Below, one piece after another: positions 22,889 through 35,269 of a stretch of DNA of 64,000 bases (within the stretch, counting starts at the first letter, position 1; every line of letters begins with the position of its first letter). The stretch covers positions 18,032,042 to 18,096,041 of the forward strand of contig JAJEKV010000008.1 in NCBI GenBank assembly GCA_021234155.1. The letters are read 5' to 3'. Below the pieces are notes generated by a model that saw only the letters and a program-made list of their open reading frames with translations, had not been told where the DNA came from and ran no database searches. The position numbers and the translations under genes are program-made. Source of the stretch: Isoetes taiwanensis (taxonomy: Eukaryota > Streptophyta > Lycopodiopsida > Isoetales > Isoetaceae).

Positions 22889-25228
22889 TTATTCCCAGTC
22901 TTTTTTAGAAGATCTTTTGGCTGATTGATCCATTTCAGCCTTAGAAGTTTTAGCAGTATTTTCTATAAGATATTCTTCCTTACCCCAGTTTTCTTTATCA
23001 ATTACATAGTCCTCACTATCACTATAATCAGAACAACCACCAGGATAAAATTGAAACATAGAGTTATTATCAAGAGTATTTAATGGAACAGAATCTGGCA
23101 CTTGCCTGGTAATAGCATTCTCTTGAAGCTCCATTTGTTCTTCTGAAGCTTGTTTATCCTCTGGAGTCTCAGGAACAAAGTCAGAAGTAGCCATCTCCTT
23201 AAGCTCATTGTCCTAGGAGTGAACCTGATCTTCTGTATCATGTACCATTTGAATTTGCAAAGACGCTAGCTGATCTGCAACCTTACTAGATATTATTGGA
23301 GGACTGAAGGGTTCTTCCATTATGGGGGAGTCCAAGTCAATAAGAGATGGGAGTGTAGACTGAATGAGAGGGATGAGTGGAGGTGAGTTATGAAATGTGG
23401 CAGTCTCAGGTGGGTGTGGAGAAGGAATGACATGTGAAGAAGAACATGCTCTGCTCTTATCTAAATCAGAATCTAGATTATTATTTAGGTCAGATAATAC
23501 CTGAAAAGGGTTTTGACAGTCGACATGCAGATTAGCTTGATGCTGAACCAGGTTATCTTGATGCTGTTGATTATCCATAGACATAACTTCAGTGGTTTGA
23601 CTTGTAATTTTAGTCAAGGCCATATCCGAGTGATCATGAGGCACATTAGAAGTTATGTTTTGCTGGGACAGACTTGCTGAGAGAGTGGAAGAAGTCTGTG
23701 AATTCTTTTGAGTAGAATTCATCTTTTGCTTAGCTTTACCTTGAGATTTCATAATTAATGATCCATTCTTGCTCATATTTTTGATGGGATAGTCCATAAG
23801 GCTGTAAGAGCATTGACCCTTGTCTTGGTTTTTAGCATCCTTGATGATGTTGGTCAAGGTCAAGCATAAATCATGAGTGGCATGATTTGTTTTTTCTGGA
23901 ATAAACCCTTTGACCAAAAGTTTAGGTTCTCCAATTGTTATGCCATTGCTTCTCTTATATCTGAAGGAATTGTCTTCATTAGGCTTATCTTTAGCTTTCA
24001 TCTGCTCCCTTGCTGCTTTCTATTTCTGAATCCTTTTATAACTGCCATTTACTTTTGTCCATTTGAAGTTTTCACTTTCTGGTAATTTTTGAAATGCACC
24101 CAGATCCTTAGCATTATTTTCCTGAGTTACATCTTCATTAGATGACTGTTCCCTTGCTTTATCTCCAGAATTATGATGAGAAGGAGCCCCTACTTTCTCA
24201 CCTGCATCCATATTAATTCTACTTTCTTGCTGAAAACCTGTAGAAGATTTACAGTCAGAGTACCAGAAATGTCTTTGGAAACATTTTTGGCATTGGGAAG
24301 GCAATCCAGACTATCTAGGAGCTAAAGATGATTCTACTCCAAAGGCATCTTTGAAAGGAATGGAAAGAGGAATTTCTTTGGATAGGTCTAACTGAACAAA
24401 GGCTCTTGGAGGTCTAGATGGAGAGTATTCAGTAGAGATGTAGGTGCCAATTGAATTAAAGAGAAGCTTGAAACACTTTTCATCCCAATAGATAGGATTA
24501 AGTCCGAAAAGGGAGGTTGAAGCAATGCAGAGATTGTTCAATTGGTCAATATCAAGTTTCGAATGCCATTTTAGGAAGGTCAGCTGAGAGGTCTCATAAG
24601 TCAAAGGACCATAGTTGAGAAAGAAATTTGCTGATCTGGCATTTCCACACTCCAGCATGATGTAAGGAAAGTTGAGCCAGTAAACTGCCTGGATTATGAT
24701 TCCTTTGTTTAGGTTAAGGAGATAAGCCCATAATTTGTCGAGCTTAATACCACATTTTTGGACCTTGACAATGACAACAGACTGTGATAAAGCATCAATT
24801 TTAGAATGAACAATCAGAAGATTGAGAGAAATACCATTATAGAGTCTCATTTTCCTTTCTTGAATATAAGGCGGTCTAGTCCTTTGCAATCTGCCATCTA
24901 ATTCTTCATCCGACCGTAACTCCGGATGTCTTCTCTATACTCCATATGGTCGGGGAACTTGAGTAATTGGGTTGAGGGGATGAACAATACCCCTGTGATC
25001 AGGATCGGCAGAGAGATTATCCCAGAAAGGAACTTCATGCGAAATTGGATCCATAGCAGTGTTAGAAGATAGCAAATTTTTGAAATTCCCGAAGAGGATG
25101 GTATCTTGAGGCTTCTCTTGAAAGGAAATTAAGTTTTGGAGGACAGAGGCTCGCTCTTGAGCGGGAAGTTTGGCGAAGGAATGAAGAAAAGCTAGATTTT
25201 TAGGGTTTTCCGTGAAATTATAGATCAT
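22889..25228 (-). pseudogene. LINE ORF1 with DUF4283-like region and cysteine knuckle
   Basis: A single frame runs from the ATG at 25226-25228 to 22889, interrupted by four stops, all TAG: 24935-24937, 24311-24313, 24020-24022 and 23213-23215. The N-terminal third has the alternating pattern of plant LINE ORF1 DUF4283 (about 24.5-24.85 kb, ending LTFLKWHSKLD). It is followed by a zinc-knuckle-like CQKCFQRHFWYSDC just after the second stop, then a long hydrophilic Ser/Gln-rich region and an acidic end. The protein would bind element RNA. No frameshift is needed over 2.3 kb, so the damage is almost purely nonsense substitution. Confidence 0.75.
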
Positions 25229-25422
25229 TGAAAAAGCTCAGGGTGATACAACAAAAGTACGTGAACAAAAATGAACGACAGAAGGGGGGGAAGTGAGAAA
25301 ACAGGGGAAAGAGACCATTAGAAAGAACCAAATTTAACTAAAAGAAGTCGGATTGCCAATCCAATTGCCATGTCCGTTTGATTCATCGGTTCCGTGAAGA
25401 GAATCATTCAATTCCAATGATC

Positions 25423-25749
25423 TTAAGGGGAAGTTTCACCAATTAGAACTGAAATTTGCTGGGAGTATACTTCCACCGAAATCTTATAGTCAATCCAATC
25501 ACAATGCACTCTGAATGTCCCTGCTGGAGCAACTGAACTCGAACCAATAAATTCTTCCAGCCAGGAATTGGTGATTTCAACCTCAAATTCGACAGTGCTG
25601 GGGACAAAAGAATACTCTGATGTAAATAGATCTTCAGGGAAGAGTTGATGTATAATCAATGAATTCCATAGCTCAGAAGCCGTGCCTCTTAAGAATCCAC
25701 AGGTAATTCTAGATCTGTCCCTTATAATTGTGAAAACATTTGTCTCCAT
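25423..25749 (-). CDS. Small open frame upstream of LINE ORF1
   Basis: ATG-initiated frame of 108 codons (METNVFTIIRDRSRITCGFL ...) ending about 195 bp before ORF1 starts, same strand. No recognised domain; the composition is protein-like, with no low complexity. It may be a short ORF in the LINE 5' region or the N-terminal part of an ORF1 whose link is lost. Function unknown. Confidence 0.3.
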   Translation of the reverse strand: METNVFTIIRDRSRITCGFLRGTASELWNSLIIHQLFPEDLFTSEYSFVPSTVEFEVEITNSWLEEFIGSSSVAPAGTFRVHCDWIDYKISVEVYSQQISVLIGETSP

Positions 25750-25760
25750 AGAAAGATGAA

Positions 25761-26534
25761 ATTTGGGCAGAAATCAGCTTCATAAGTATATCAAATCTGA
25801 GCTTGAAATGTAGCTATTGTGAATGAGAATATTTTTATAGCTACCCTTCTACACGGGCAGCAATCAATCTACAGGAATTTTGCTTCAAATCTATGCGAGA
25901 ATGCTATCTCTCACAGAATTTGGCAAGAAAGTGCATATAACAGCAAATGTGGGAAAAGGACAAAAACTCCAAGAAAATTGGCGCACACCCATTTTTCATC
26001 GGTATCTGCCAGCCCTTTCTTCTTGTTTCTTCTCCGAAGACACGTCTTGTGCCGGAATGAAGGTTCAAACACTCTATTTTGCTGCAATTGTCCAACCTTG
26101 TTATGATATGTAGCACTGTATTCAAGTCATATCATGATGGATGGTTAAGCTCTGGGTTCAAATCCTAGATAAGTTTACTATGGCTATAAGCCATCGCTCC
26201 ACCCAGGAATTTCATGCACATGAATTAGGTGAACAACTATTTCAATAATTGCAGTTTCCCTTCAAAGCTATTGTGTTGAAGAGACAAACTATGGTTTTAT
26301 GCCATTCTCTGATAGTCTCATACACAGGATACAATGTTGTGGTGAAGAATCAAATTCTATATTTATGCCATTCTTTGCATTTGTGTGGTGCCTTAATGTA
26401 TTATTCATATGGACGCAATCAGAGGGACAAGACAACTTCTTGAAAGACATCACATGCAGAGCAATGAAGATATCTATCGTATCTTACATCGCTATGCTCA
26501 TTGAGGCCTTAAATATCTATATGTTCTATTGTAT
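25761..26534. other. No supported gene; one SINE-like motif
   Basis: At about 26145-26165, GCTCTGGGTTCAAATCCTAG resembles an RNA polymerase III B box with a TGGTTAAG phrase just upstream. The rest shows no gene. Hydrophobic frames around 26.3-26.6 kb look like chance. Confidence 0.3.
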
Positions 26535-26595
26535 ATGTTGGTCTCCGTGGACGATAAAATCATATTCTCTTCTATTCTATTCTATTCTATTTCAT
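26535..26595 (+). mobile_element. Very short 3' end of the (TTCTA)n LINE
   Basis: TATGTTGGTCTCCGTGGACG followed by ATAAAATCATATTCTC and about four TTCTA units matches the last bases of the copies at 29.2 kb and 20.6 kb, but on the plus strand. It is an extreme 5' truncation, about 60 bp, as produced by aborted target-primed reverse transcription. Confidence 0.75.
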
Positions 26596-26747
26596 TTGCT
26601 GTTTTTAGTTTTGAAAAAAACATATGAATAAAATGTTTTAAACATGTGTACAACATCATTACAAATATTTTCTACTATGTTTACATGTGTTTACCTATGA
26701 TTCCTTTTGGTAGGGCCCGAAGGGCCCAAAAATTTTCTTAATGTAAC

Positions 26748-27030
26748 TACCAACACATAACTAACATTAATATTATTAACACAAACCATTGCATCCAACG
26801 CGTTTACATATTCACAAGGGGGATACTCCACAAACGAGGATCGCTATGTACGGTCCAGATCAAGGAATAAAGGACAAATATGCCCATCCGACAGCTCTCG
26901 CTGCCCTACATAACCCCCTGTGTGAATATGCACCCAAACCAAAGGGGGTTTCAGGGGGGGGGGGTTTAATTTAAATGCGTTAGATGTAATGGTTTGTGTT
27001 AATAATGTTAATGGTAGTTGTGTGTTGGTA
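26748..27030. mobile_element. MITE with 54-bp terminal inverted repeats (copy 1)
   Basis: The left end (TACCAACACATAACTAACAT...) at 26748-26801 is the inverted complement, with a few mismatches, of 26977-27030 (...GTAGTTGTGTGTTGGTA). Inside are further inverted arms (TATTCACAAGGGGGATAC / TAACCCCCTGTGTGAATATG), so the whole 283 bp folds back. The outermost TA at each end could be a TA target duplication, which would suit a Tc1/mariner- or Harbinger-type transposase supplied elsewhere. No coding capacity. Confidence 0.85.
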
Positions 27031-27599
27031 AACTTTATAGGCCTAAATATTAATTACTAAGAAGCACAATAACATCAAGACAAATAAATTACTTCCATTG
27101 CAAACAACTATGAGTATAGTTTGTGTAATCATTAGGACAAGAACACGTTCTCGGAATTGAACATGTCAAAATCTTGCAACAACTTTGGGTAAGATTTTCC
27201 ACATGAGAAATGATACAAATCTGAAAATGCATATATGAGAACATGATCCAAGCATACATGCTAGATATTAGCTTTACATAACACTATAAGATGGGAATTT
27301 TACCTCTCTTAGTTTCTATGCATGGCACAGTCTTAACTCAGTAAACAACTGTCTTAGCACAATCAAACAACTTCTAATCATACTTAAGTTGAAAACCATT
27401 TAATAAATGGCACTTGCGCCTTTATACTAGGCATCAGCAAAGGTATTTTGAATGGTGAGAAACCAAGAATATATCCTGAAGACGCTAGTAGCCATTCTTA
27501 AGTCTAGATGTTCATAAATTGTGCATCAGGAAGATAATAAGAGCACTGTAAGAAGATAATAAGAGCCTGTTTACGGGACTTAACCCATCATGTCCCTGT
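27031..27599. other. No supported gene
   Basis: AT-rich sequence. A short direct repeat, GAAGATAATAAGAGC, occurs at about 27530 and 27551. Confidence 0.4.
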
Positions 27600-28860
27600 A
27601 CGACTTGTCACTCTCGGAGAATTTAGGGCCATATGTACCTGATAAGAAATGTATATCCAGGTCAATGGCACAGACTGTTGCCGTGTGATCTTCGAAATGA
27701 CAACGACGACTCCAATCAGCTGCAATGTAGTTGTCATATAAGAATGGCAAAGTGAATCAGGGTGACATGATCTGTTGATGACTGCCATACATTACCATCC
27801 AAATTAGCAATACATTATCATCCAAACTTGCAGACCATGGAGAGGGCAAGGAAAACTGTGCCAACAATGGAGCCAATGGCTGAACAACAATAAGAAGCAA
27901 CTGAACGAAAGCACTTCGAATAGAAGAAGATATTTATGATTATCTTTCCCTCTGCTGCAAGAAACGACCCTATTGCAATTTAATCCGGCTTTATAAACAG
28001 TCTTGCACCTAGCAATCGATCTGGCACAAAAGCACTTGAATCTTCATCTAATTCTTCCTACTTATTGAATGCAGTGCTTGATTCATATATTGCTGTTTCA
28101 AAAAGACTTTGAAAGCATTTTTCAACAATCCGAGCTTTAAATTTATCCAAATCGTCTCCAAAAGCAGTTGCTTGACACTTTGCAATTGCCTCCACTAGCA
28201 AGAAACAGCCCTCCATGGAGCAAGTTTAGAAAGGACCAATATACGAAGATACATTTTTTTTCCTTGCAAGTTGGTTGTCTATGTTGTGCATGTTAAATTC
28301 CTGTGTATGTTCAATTCGTTCTTCAATGCTTCTGCAACAACACGCTTTGATGGAGCAAGCAACTAAATTGGCGATTCACCGCAATACCAAATCTTCCAGC
28401 TAGAAAAGTTAGAGCTGTAGTGTAGCCAACATAAAGAAGTTAAGTGGAATGTTTCTAGATTCGATAGCAGATATATTGTGCATTTGTGCACTACTCATGC
28501 AAAATTAGAGAGCCTTGGGAACCTGTTATCTCTTTCCATAGCTCTGCCAACAATCCTTGCCACACCATATTTTATAAAGTCTATTCTGTTCATTCTTGCA
28601 AACCTTTACTTTGTATTCACTCAAGGAGAAGAACAATTTGACGAACTTGGCTATGATGGCAATAATCTCACGACTTCCATCTGTGAGACAAGCCACTGCT
28701 CCCATGAAGTTTACATTTCCCTGAATTTTCCTATTCATCACCTTTTCTAGTATCCTTTGCAGACTTTCGAAATGAATAAGTAGCTCATTGGCTTTCTTCT
28801 GCAGCAGAGTTACGGATTTTAGTACACTATTCGCATCTTGCTCATAAGCCAATTGAAGCC
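27600..28860 (-). pseudogene. Unidentified decayed gene
   Basis: The clearest piece is 28526-28852: helical, coiled-coil-like sequence (LLQKKANELLIHFESLQRIL, then IQGNVNFMGAVACLTDGSRE and IIAIIAKFVKLFFSLSEYKV). A second protein-like piece around 28.05-28.23 kb reads MEGCFLLVEAIAKCQATAFG and KARIVEKCFQSLFETAIY before a TAG and later a TAA. A run of small hydrophobic residues at 27.85 kb could be a membrane segment. The pieces are in order on one strand and may be exons of one gene, but I cannot name the family. Confidence 0.3.
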
Positions 28861-29196
28861 TGGCCTGGAAAGTTCCACAGTCTACATCTACTTTTTGTTT
28901 CGTCTGCTCTATCAGCTTTACCTTACAATCTGCATAACAGGTCTACTTAAGATCCTCGCTTGCCTTTATCATGAAAAGAAATACAAATCTATAGATGGTC
29001 ACATATCTAACATCACGAAACTAAAGTTCTGGACATGCCCGACATGCTGTGTCGCCATAGTTGGAACCTTGCAGAGTTTTGATTTTAGGATTCGATCCAA
29101 TAATTTTTTTTTAAGAATCGGACTATGAATATCTAGCATAAAACCCTAAAATATTTTGAAACCCTAAATGGATAGCTCCATGGCTCCAAAATTTAA

Positions 29197-32100
29197 GAGA
29201 ATAGAATAGAATATGATTTTATCGTCCACGGAGACCAACTGGCCTATGGGACCCAAGTACAAAGAGAGAGCAAAGAAAGTATTACTACCGGGATTAAAAA
29301 CCCTCGCCCTCAAGGGTTTTCGGGAAAAACCTTGGTAGCAATAAGGATGCCGACATACCGCATGATTATATACATAATCACAAGTACAACCAGGTTAATG
29401 TCGGACGGGGGGCATAACCGAGTCCGCGTATCCATTACCTCCCCGGAGGTACGATCCCAACAAGCCTACAGAGGCCGTGCTCGTTAACTCATGCAAGGCC
29501 CGATGGGGCACAACCAACCGAGCATACCGAGGCCGGATATGCTCAGACGCCAGACAGTGCCCGGAGGGCGTGACTTTCATCCTCAATGGCCGTTGACAAA
29601 GATCGATAGACTCTGTCCTCACGCTGCGGCCCCGAATCCATCTCCCTCGTCTCAATGCGGAGGTGGTGTGCACTGTCGCGAATGGAAGCAATCACCCCGC
29701 GCTTTTCATGGGTAGGTAGTGGTGTGGGCCCCTCGTGAGCATGGGATTAACCTTCTGGCCGATAATTTGCCACCTTGACATGTGACAGGCCTCTACATCC
29801 CAAAGCTTGGCCATGAAGCAAGCATCCAAGTATCGCTTCAAGGCAGGCGTTCTTCTGAATGTATGCACCGGTCCACATCTGCGTAGTGCTGCACATTCCA
29901 TAGCGAACCACTGGGCTTGCTTGTCTTTCCAAGAGGCTTTGAGTCGCCAAGGGCCCATCGCCACTTTGCCAAAGCAAGGTTGGGCAGCCGGGCTTCATCT
30001 ATAGCCACCACCTTCGGAAGTAAATAATGTGACGCTCGGCAAGCAACCCCTCAGAATGGAAGGAAGCCCCGTCTCTTGGAGCAAGATCTCGATATGGGAC
30101 GTGGATTTCACTCCCGGTGCGGGCCAAGAAAGCCTTCAGACTGCTCTAGATCGTTCCAAGTGGTGAGGGATATCACCGGCCCCCACACTTCTGCCCCATA
30201 GAGGAGGACCGGGTTCAACCAAGGCCCACGAACAAGTGTGCCTAGTGACCCCATGCATACACGCCTTTTGGATTTGTTGTTTTGCATTGCATATGTGGCT
30301 TTCCACCGCAGGTGACCCGTAACCGATGGATGCATCCCGGTGTGTGGTAGTAGAAAACTCAATGCCCAAATACTTATAAGATCGAGCCACCTCCACTACC
30401 CGCCTCGGGTAAGTGAATGAGGGAAGACGGTGCCGGGATGATGGGACCAAGAAGCACCTTTGTCTTGGCCAAGTTAACTCTCATGTCGCTGAATTGGCGT
30501 AAAGTGGCCAAAGCATCCGTGTGGCGTTGCATGTCCTCCGGGGTATATGAAAGCAGGTCAACATCATCAGCATATATGAGTTGCCGGATTATGTGGTGCA
30601 TCAAGCTGGCCCTGGTGCTCGCCTAGCCATTCTTCTAGCTGGTCAATGTACAAGCCGAAGAGCGTCGGGGATAGAGGGCAGCCCCGGGCGCACCCCAATG
30701 CTACTAACAACGGGCTCCCCGACAAGTGTGAGACTAACGGAGCAAGCCCTCAGATAGTGCGTGATATAGCATTCTCGCAAGTCGTGGGGGTCCCTAGTCG
30801 CTCTCAACCGTCCCACAACTTATCCCGAGGCAGCGTGGTCAAAAGCCTTTGAGAAATCCACAAAACAAAATGCAGATTCTCAAGGCCGATTCCGGCTATC
30901 CTCTATGAGTGTTCGCAGAGTGAAGATATGGTCAATAGTAGAATGTCGGGCGGAAGCCTTTCGCTGGCGTCTTGAGCCCGCGACTTCTTCATCCTCTGCC
31001 CAAAGTGTCAATCGCGGCTCAAGAATCCCGGCAAGCAACTTGGCAAAGACGAAGCCCGACCATAATGCGATACGATAGTTGGGGCCGTGGGGGTCCCCGC
31101 TTTGTATATGGGCACAACTCCCGGTAGTCGGTCGCGGGGGAAGCCTTCTTGCAATGCCCCGTTGAAGAGTGTTGTGAGAACGGCACCATTGGGGCCCGCC
31201 CACTTGAGAAGCTCACGCATACCATCCAAATCTGCTTTGCCTTCGGATTAGCGGCGTTGCAGGCCCATTATGACATCCCCTTCGATAATGACCGGTGCTG
31301 GGCATGCTGCGGAGGTACCGGTGCCCGGCTTCCCATTGGGTCATATAGGGCTGCAAGTATCTCACCCATTGTTCGGGGTAATATTTCACGTGGGTGGGCG
31401 TGGGCTTACTCAAGACCTTTCTCCGAAGGCCCTAGGGTGGCGGTCTAGAAGACCAAACATCTCATTTGGTGCTCGCAAGGTACCGGCTTTTCTTGGTCTT
31501 GAGGAAGGAGCGGTATTGGGACGACTGCTTGGCCCGAATGGTGGGGTCCAAAGACTTGGCGGAGCCATCGTTCAGCCCCCGGACATTCGGCCATCGAACC
31601 CGGTGAGGATTGCGGGGAAGGTGGTTGCAGCCCCCCGTGGATCGTCGAGCGGTCTCTCCCAAAGCATCGTCCCCTACCCTCGAAGGAGGGGTTGGTTCAT
31701 TTGGGCCGTCTGTTGTTGAAGTGTGGGGAGCAAAAGACTCTCCGGCTCATGCTCAAGCATCCTCGCGATAGACCGTCGTGATGATCATAGTCCGGACGCA
31801 ACCGTGGTACATGGGGTGTTGGGGCAATGGGTGCTCGGTTGGCTTCGCCAATCTATCTGCAAAACAGGGCTGATGGTGGAGTCTACTTCCTCGCGTCGGG
31901 CCACTGCCCCGGCTAAGCGCAGTGATCAAGTGTAGGCATTGCTCGCCTGCTAGCACGTAATCCACCACACCGGTGCCGCCCCGGTTCTCCAATGCTACAA
32001 GTGAAGCGGTGGAGGGCGGCCACCGTGCGCCCCATTGCAAATGACAGGTCAAAGATCTTGCCAAAGAAGGAAGTGCCGCCATACCGTGTCACTCGGTACG

Positions 32101-32597
32101 TCATCCGACGCCCTTGGCCAAACCATCTCTGCGGGGTCCATTTGCAATACATCCTCGCCTAGAGGTGCGAATTTTGGGACTGCCGCCTTTGTGCTGCGCA
32201 TTGAAATCTCCAAGCAACATGACCTTGCCCAATTGTTCATCGGGCCGTATGTCATCATATAGATCGACATAGGGCTCCCCGGCCTGCCCACATCCAAGTG
32301 CGTGTGGTAAAGTTGCTCGGCATGTGGGAAGTAGCAAGCCATACAAAGAGAGGGGCCGCCATCGCCGTTTCATTTTTCGTGCATCACGGTATATGTTGTG
32401 CACTTTGCGCCTTACGGGGAGACCGATTGGGCCAAAGGTGTGCGGTAATAACACGCAATTCCTCGCGGTCCTCGTTTCGGTGCACTCATTGAAGGCTGAG
32501 TAGTGTCGGTATCTGGCAAATCGGGTAGCCTTGTGACCAAAGATGTTCCCATGTTTCCATGAGGAAGATAGAGAATAGAATAGAATAGAATAGAGAG
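29197..32597 (-). mobile_element. Non-L1 LINE with (TTCTA)n tail, copy 2, 5'-truncated
   Basis: On the minus strand: endonuclease sequence at 32.05-32.45 kb (VMLLGDFNAQ), RT segments at 30.4-31.7 kb (RELLKWAGPNGAVLTTLFNG, STIDHIFTLRTLIEDSRN, GCPLSPTLFGLYIDQLEEWL, IYADDVDLLSY), the C-terminal LLYGAEVWGPVISL region (30.1-30.36 kb), and a 3' end sharing GTCCACGGAGACCAACTGGC (plus strand) with the nested copy at 20.6 kb, ending in TTCTA units at 29197-29215. Many frameshifts disable it. It is GC-rich and retains many CpG sites, unlike its surroundings. The 5' end is abrupt (CATGAGGAAGAT) and touches another (AGAAT)n tract at 32570-32597. Confidence 0.8.
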
Positions 32598-32739
32598 CAC
32601 AACCATATTGTTCAAAATCAACGGCTCAAAAACAGTGCACTCTAGAAATACTATTTAGTACACCTGCATGAATACAGCAATGAAATCATAGAAAAACCAT
32701 ATGAAAAAACGTGTAAAACTATAAAAGTAACCCCTTGTT

Positions 32740-33098
32740 ATTGTGCTAAGATATTCACAGAGGGGGATACATAGGACAGCGAGAGCCCCAAAAAACTTAC
32801 AATACATGTACAAAATTAACACTATTAAGTACATTTCCTCAAACCTTATAGTATTTTGCAAACCCCAATATACAGTATACAAAAAATTGTACATGCGTAC
32901 CCCACAAAGAGGATTGTTATGTGCGGTCTAAATCAAGGAATAAAGGGCAAATATGCTCATCCGACAGCTCTCGGTGCCTACGTAACCCTCCATGTGAATA
33001 TACAGCCAAATCAAAGGGGGTTTCAGGGGGATTTTAATTTAAATGTGTTGGATGCAATGGTTTTTGTTAATAATATTAATGTTAGTTATGTGTTGGTA
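32740..33098. mobile_element. Foldback MITE, copy 2
   Basis: The right end (33045-33098) matches the right terminal repeat of the element at 26748-27030, ending GTTAGTTATGTGTTGGTA. The core GATCAAGGAATAAAGG-like phrase and CATCCGACAGCTCTCGGTGC are shared. This copy has extra internal sequence, and its inner arms ATATTCACAGAGGGGGATAC (32751) and TAACCCTCCATGTGAATAT (about 32983-33001) pair. I do not see the left outer terminal repeat; it may have been removed when the adjacent LINE arrived. Confidence 0.7.
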
Positions 33099-35269
33099 GT
33101 TTGTGGCTATTGAATCAGCCATAAAATACTAATGGTCCAAAGCCACAAAAGTATTTAGTGGATAACACATTAGATATTTTACCTTTACATTTACTATTAT
33201 AATTTGTAACTATTTTAATAAGTACTACATGTTTGCTGAGTGACATCGTTTTTGAGTTGGCAACATCTTTTTTCGTTTGTTAAAATCCCATGCTATTTTT
33301 TTTTTTCTATTTAACTTGCATTGATCATTGGTTACCTATAAGAGTGATGTTTGCATAGAATCCATGCTTTGTGCATGGCAAGTGCATCAAAGGGGAAAGC
33401 CTAAATGCGCTAATGTTGGAAGGGGTCATGAAATTGACATGGCAGAAAGGTACAAAACAACTTACCAACCGACCTCCAATATCATGAAATGATGCTCCCA
33501 ACCCAACTGAGTGGATTCTTTTTTGTTCACATGGCGCGTGACCAACCTCTTCATGGGAGTGTTTATATCACGTGGCACATAGTGTCTCATAGCCACCTTA
33601 CGCAATCACTATTCTAGAAACTCCATTCCAAGGTACTACAATGAAGGCTCACAAAAAAATGCAATTTCTTCAATTGGGCAGTTTGCATTATGTGTATGAA
33701 GGTCTGAACCTAATAAAGGGGCCAATGCTAAATAGCTTTGAGCATCGGTTTCAGTAACATAGATGATGTCGTTAACATCTGACCTTTTCTCCATAGAAAA
33801 ATTCGATAAATGGTTTTTAAAAAACCTTAATAAAACTACTTCAACCACCTATAGGATCATACAACGCACGTAATATGATTTGTTGCAAGTTGATTGCATG
33901 GAAACTTTATTGTTATAAACTACAAAACAATGCATGACAAATCATTTCGTGGACTATCAGTTATTCTCTTGCATTGTGATCCAACATATAGCATAATCTG
34001 TAGTTTTTCATCGGTGTTAACTACTATAGCAAGAAAATATGAGTGCCATCTAATGGGAGCATACGGATAAGAAAATTCCAACAAGCTTACGAAGATTATT
34101 GCAAGTTATTAACAGTTGAAATCATGATATAAATATGAAAAGAATTAGGACTTGAATGTGTGTGTACCTGTTGGGATCATTGACAAGCCGAAAACAGTGT
34201 TGAAGCATCATGTCAAATAAATGCTCCTAGAAGGTCAATACACAAGGAAATTACCTAAAATATATATCTTGTAACCTATGAAATCTATAATATGCTTCAC
34301 CTTGATGAAGACCTTGTCCTTTGTATATCTTATTAGCATACTGCAATGTTCTACGTGCTCTTAAATCTTTTATGTTGCAGGTAGTTCTCCTTTCCAATCT
34401 ACGCAGAACGATAGCATTCTATGTCAATGGAAACTTCATTTAATACCAGATATGCCTCAATAGGTTGACTGTCAGTATTTTCTCCTACCTTAACAGCACA
34501 CAAATCTTCACAATGCTAACGATGCCTTAATGTTATGTAGATAGGTCCTTCCATAAAAGATTCTCTATACATTTGGCTATCTATTATGCTTTTATGAATC
34601 AACAAATACCTTTAAAGTCTACTAAAGTAGTAGTCATATGATTAAAATAATAGTGACAGGATATGAGAAGGTGTTACAAAACCAAGAGATCCCATAGAAA
34701 AGGAAACCATTACTGGCACTGGTTCCTAAAATAAAGATGTCGCCTGAGAGGCGCAAACACCTTAATTAATCAAGCAATGTTTTGTAAACGTATAATTATC
34801 TTATACATGCTAGTACCACAACAAAAATCGTATACCATTTCTAACTATAGATGGCAACCAACCATTTCTTACAATGTATTAGATACAATCAAGTAGTACC
34901 ATGGAGGTATGAAAGATAATAACGTACAGCAGAGGTGCGAGGGATATATAGTACTACGGAAGTACAAGAATATCCATAATGGTTTCAAGATTCTTGTAGG
35001 ATAATGAAACTTCCAGGTTATCGATGATCACGGGCGATCTATCTTGAGAGGGGAAGGCTTGATATCAAGCGAGCACAGGGAGTGGTCCACATTGAATGGA
35101 AATACAGCAAATATTACGTAGACGTAAATTCCTAATTGTTTCCCAAGAAAAAAAGGCACATAGGATGATATAACACCATTGTCATATTATCCATGACTAT
35201 AAAAGACCATTGATGCTAAGTATATGATAGCCCTTTGAATTAAAACAGGAAACTTTATTGTATTAAAGG
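33099..35269. other. No supported gene
   Basis: AT-rich intergenic DNA. A minus-strand frame at 33636-33848 (70 codons) has protein-like composition but no motif. Nothing else to report. Confidence 0.4.

Larger units (their letters stand above)
17240..25760 (-). mobile_element. L1-clade non-LTR retrotransposon (LINE), nearly full length, inactivated
   Basis: The minus strand contains, in order, ORF1 with a nucleic-acid-binding region and a cysteine motif, then ORF2 with an apurinic endonuclease domain, reverse transcriptase and a C-terminal cysteine region, which is the standard plant L1 layout. Both ends are approximate: the 5' end lies near or upstream of 25.76 kb and the 3' end near the (TATAGA)n tract at 17.21-17.24 kb. 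A second, unrelated LINE is inserted in ORF2 at 20.58-21.68 kb. Five TAG stops and at least two frameshifts inactivate it. Excluding the insertion the element is about 7.4 kb. Confidence 0.85.

Noticed and set aside
31270-31719. Plus-strand GC-rich frame of about 149 codons
   Set aside because: It is antisense to the RT region of LINE copy 2; GC-rich DNA keeps opposite frames open.
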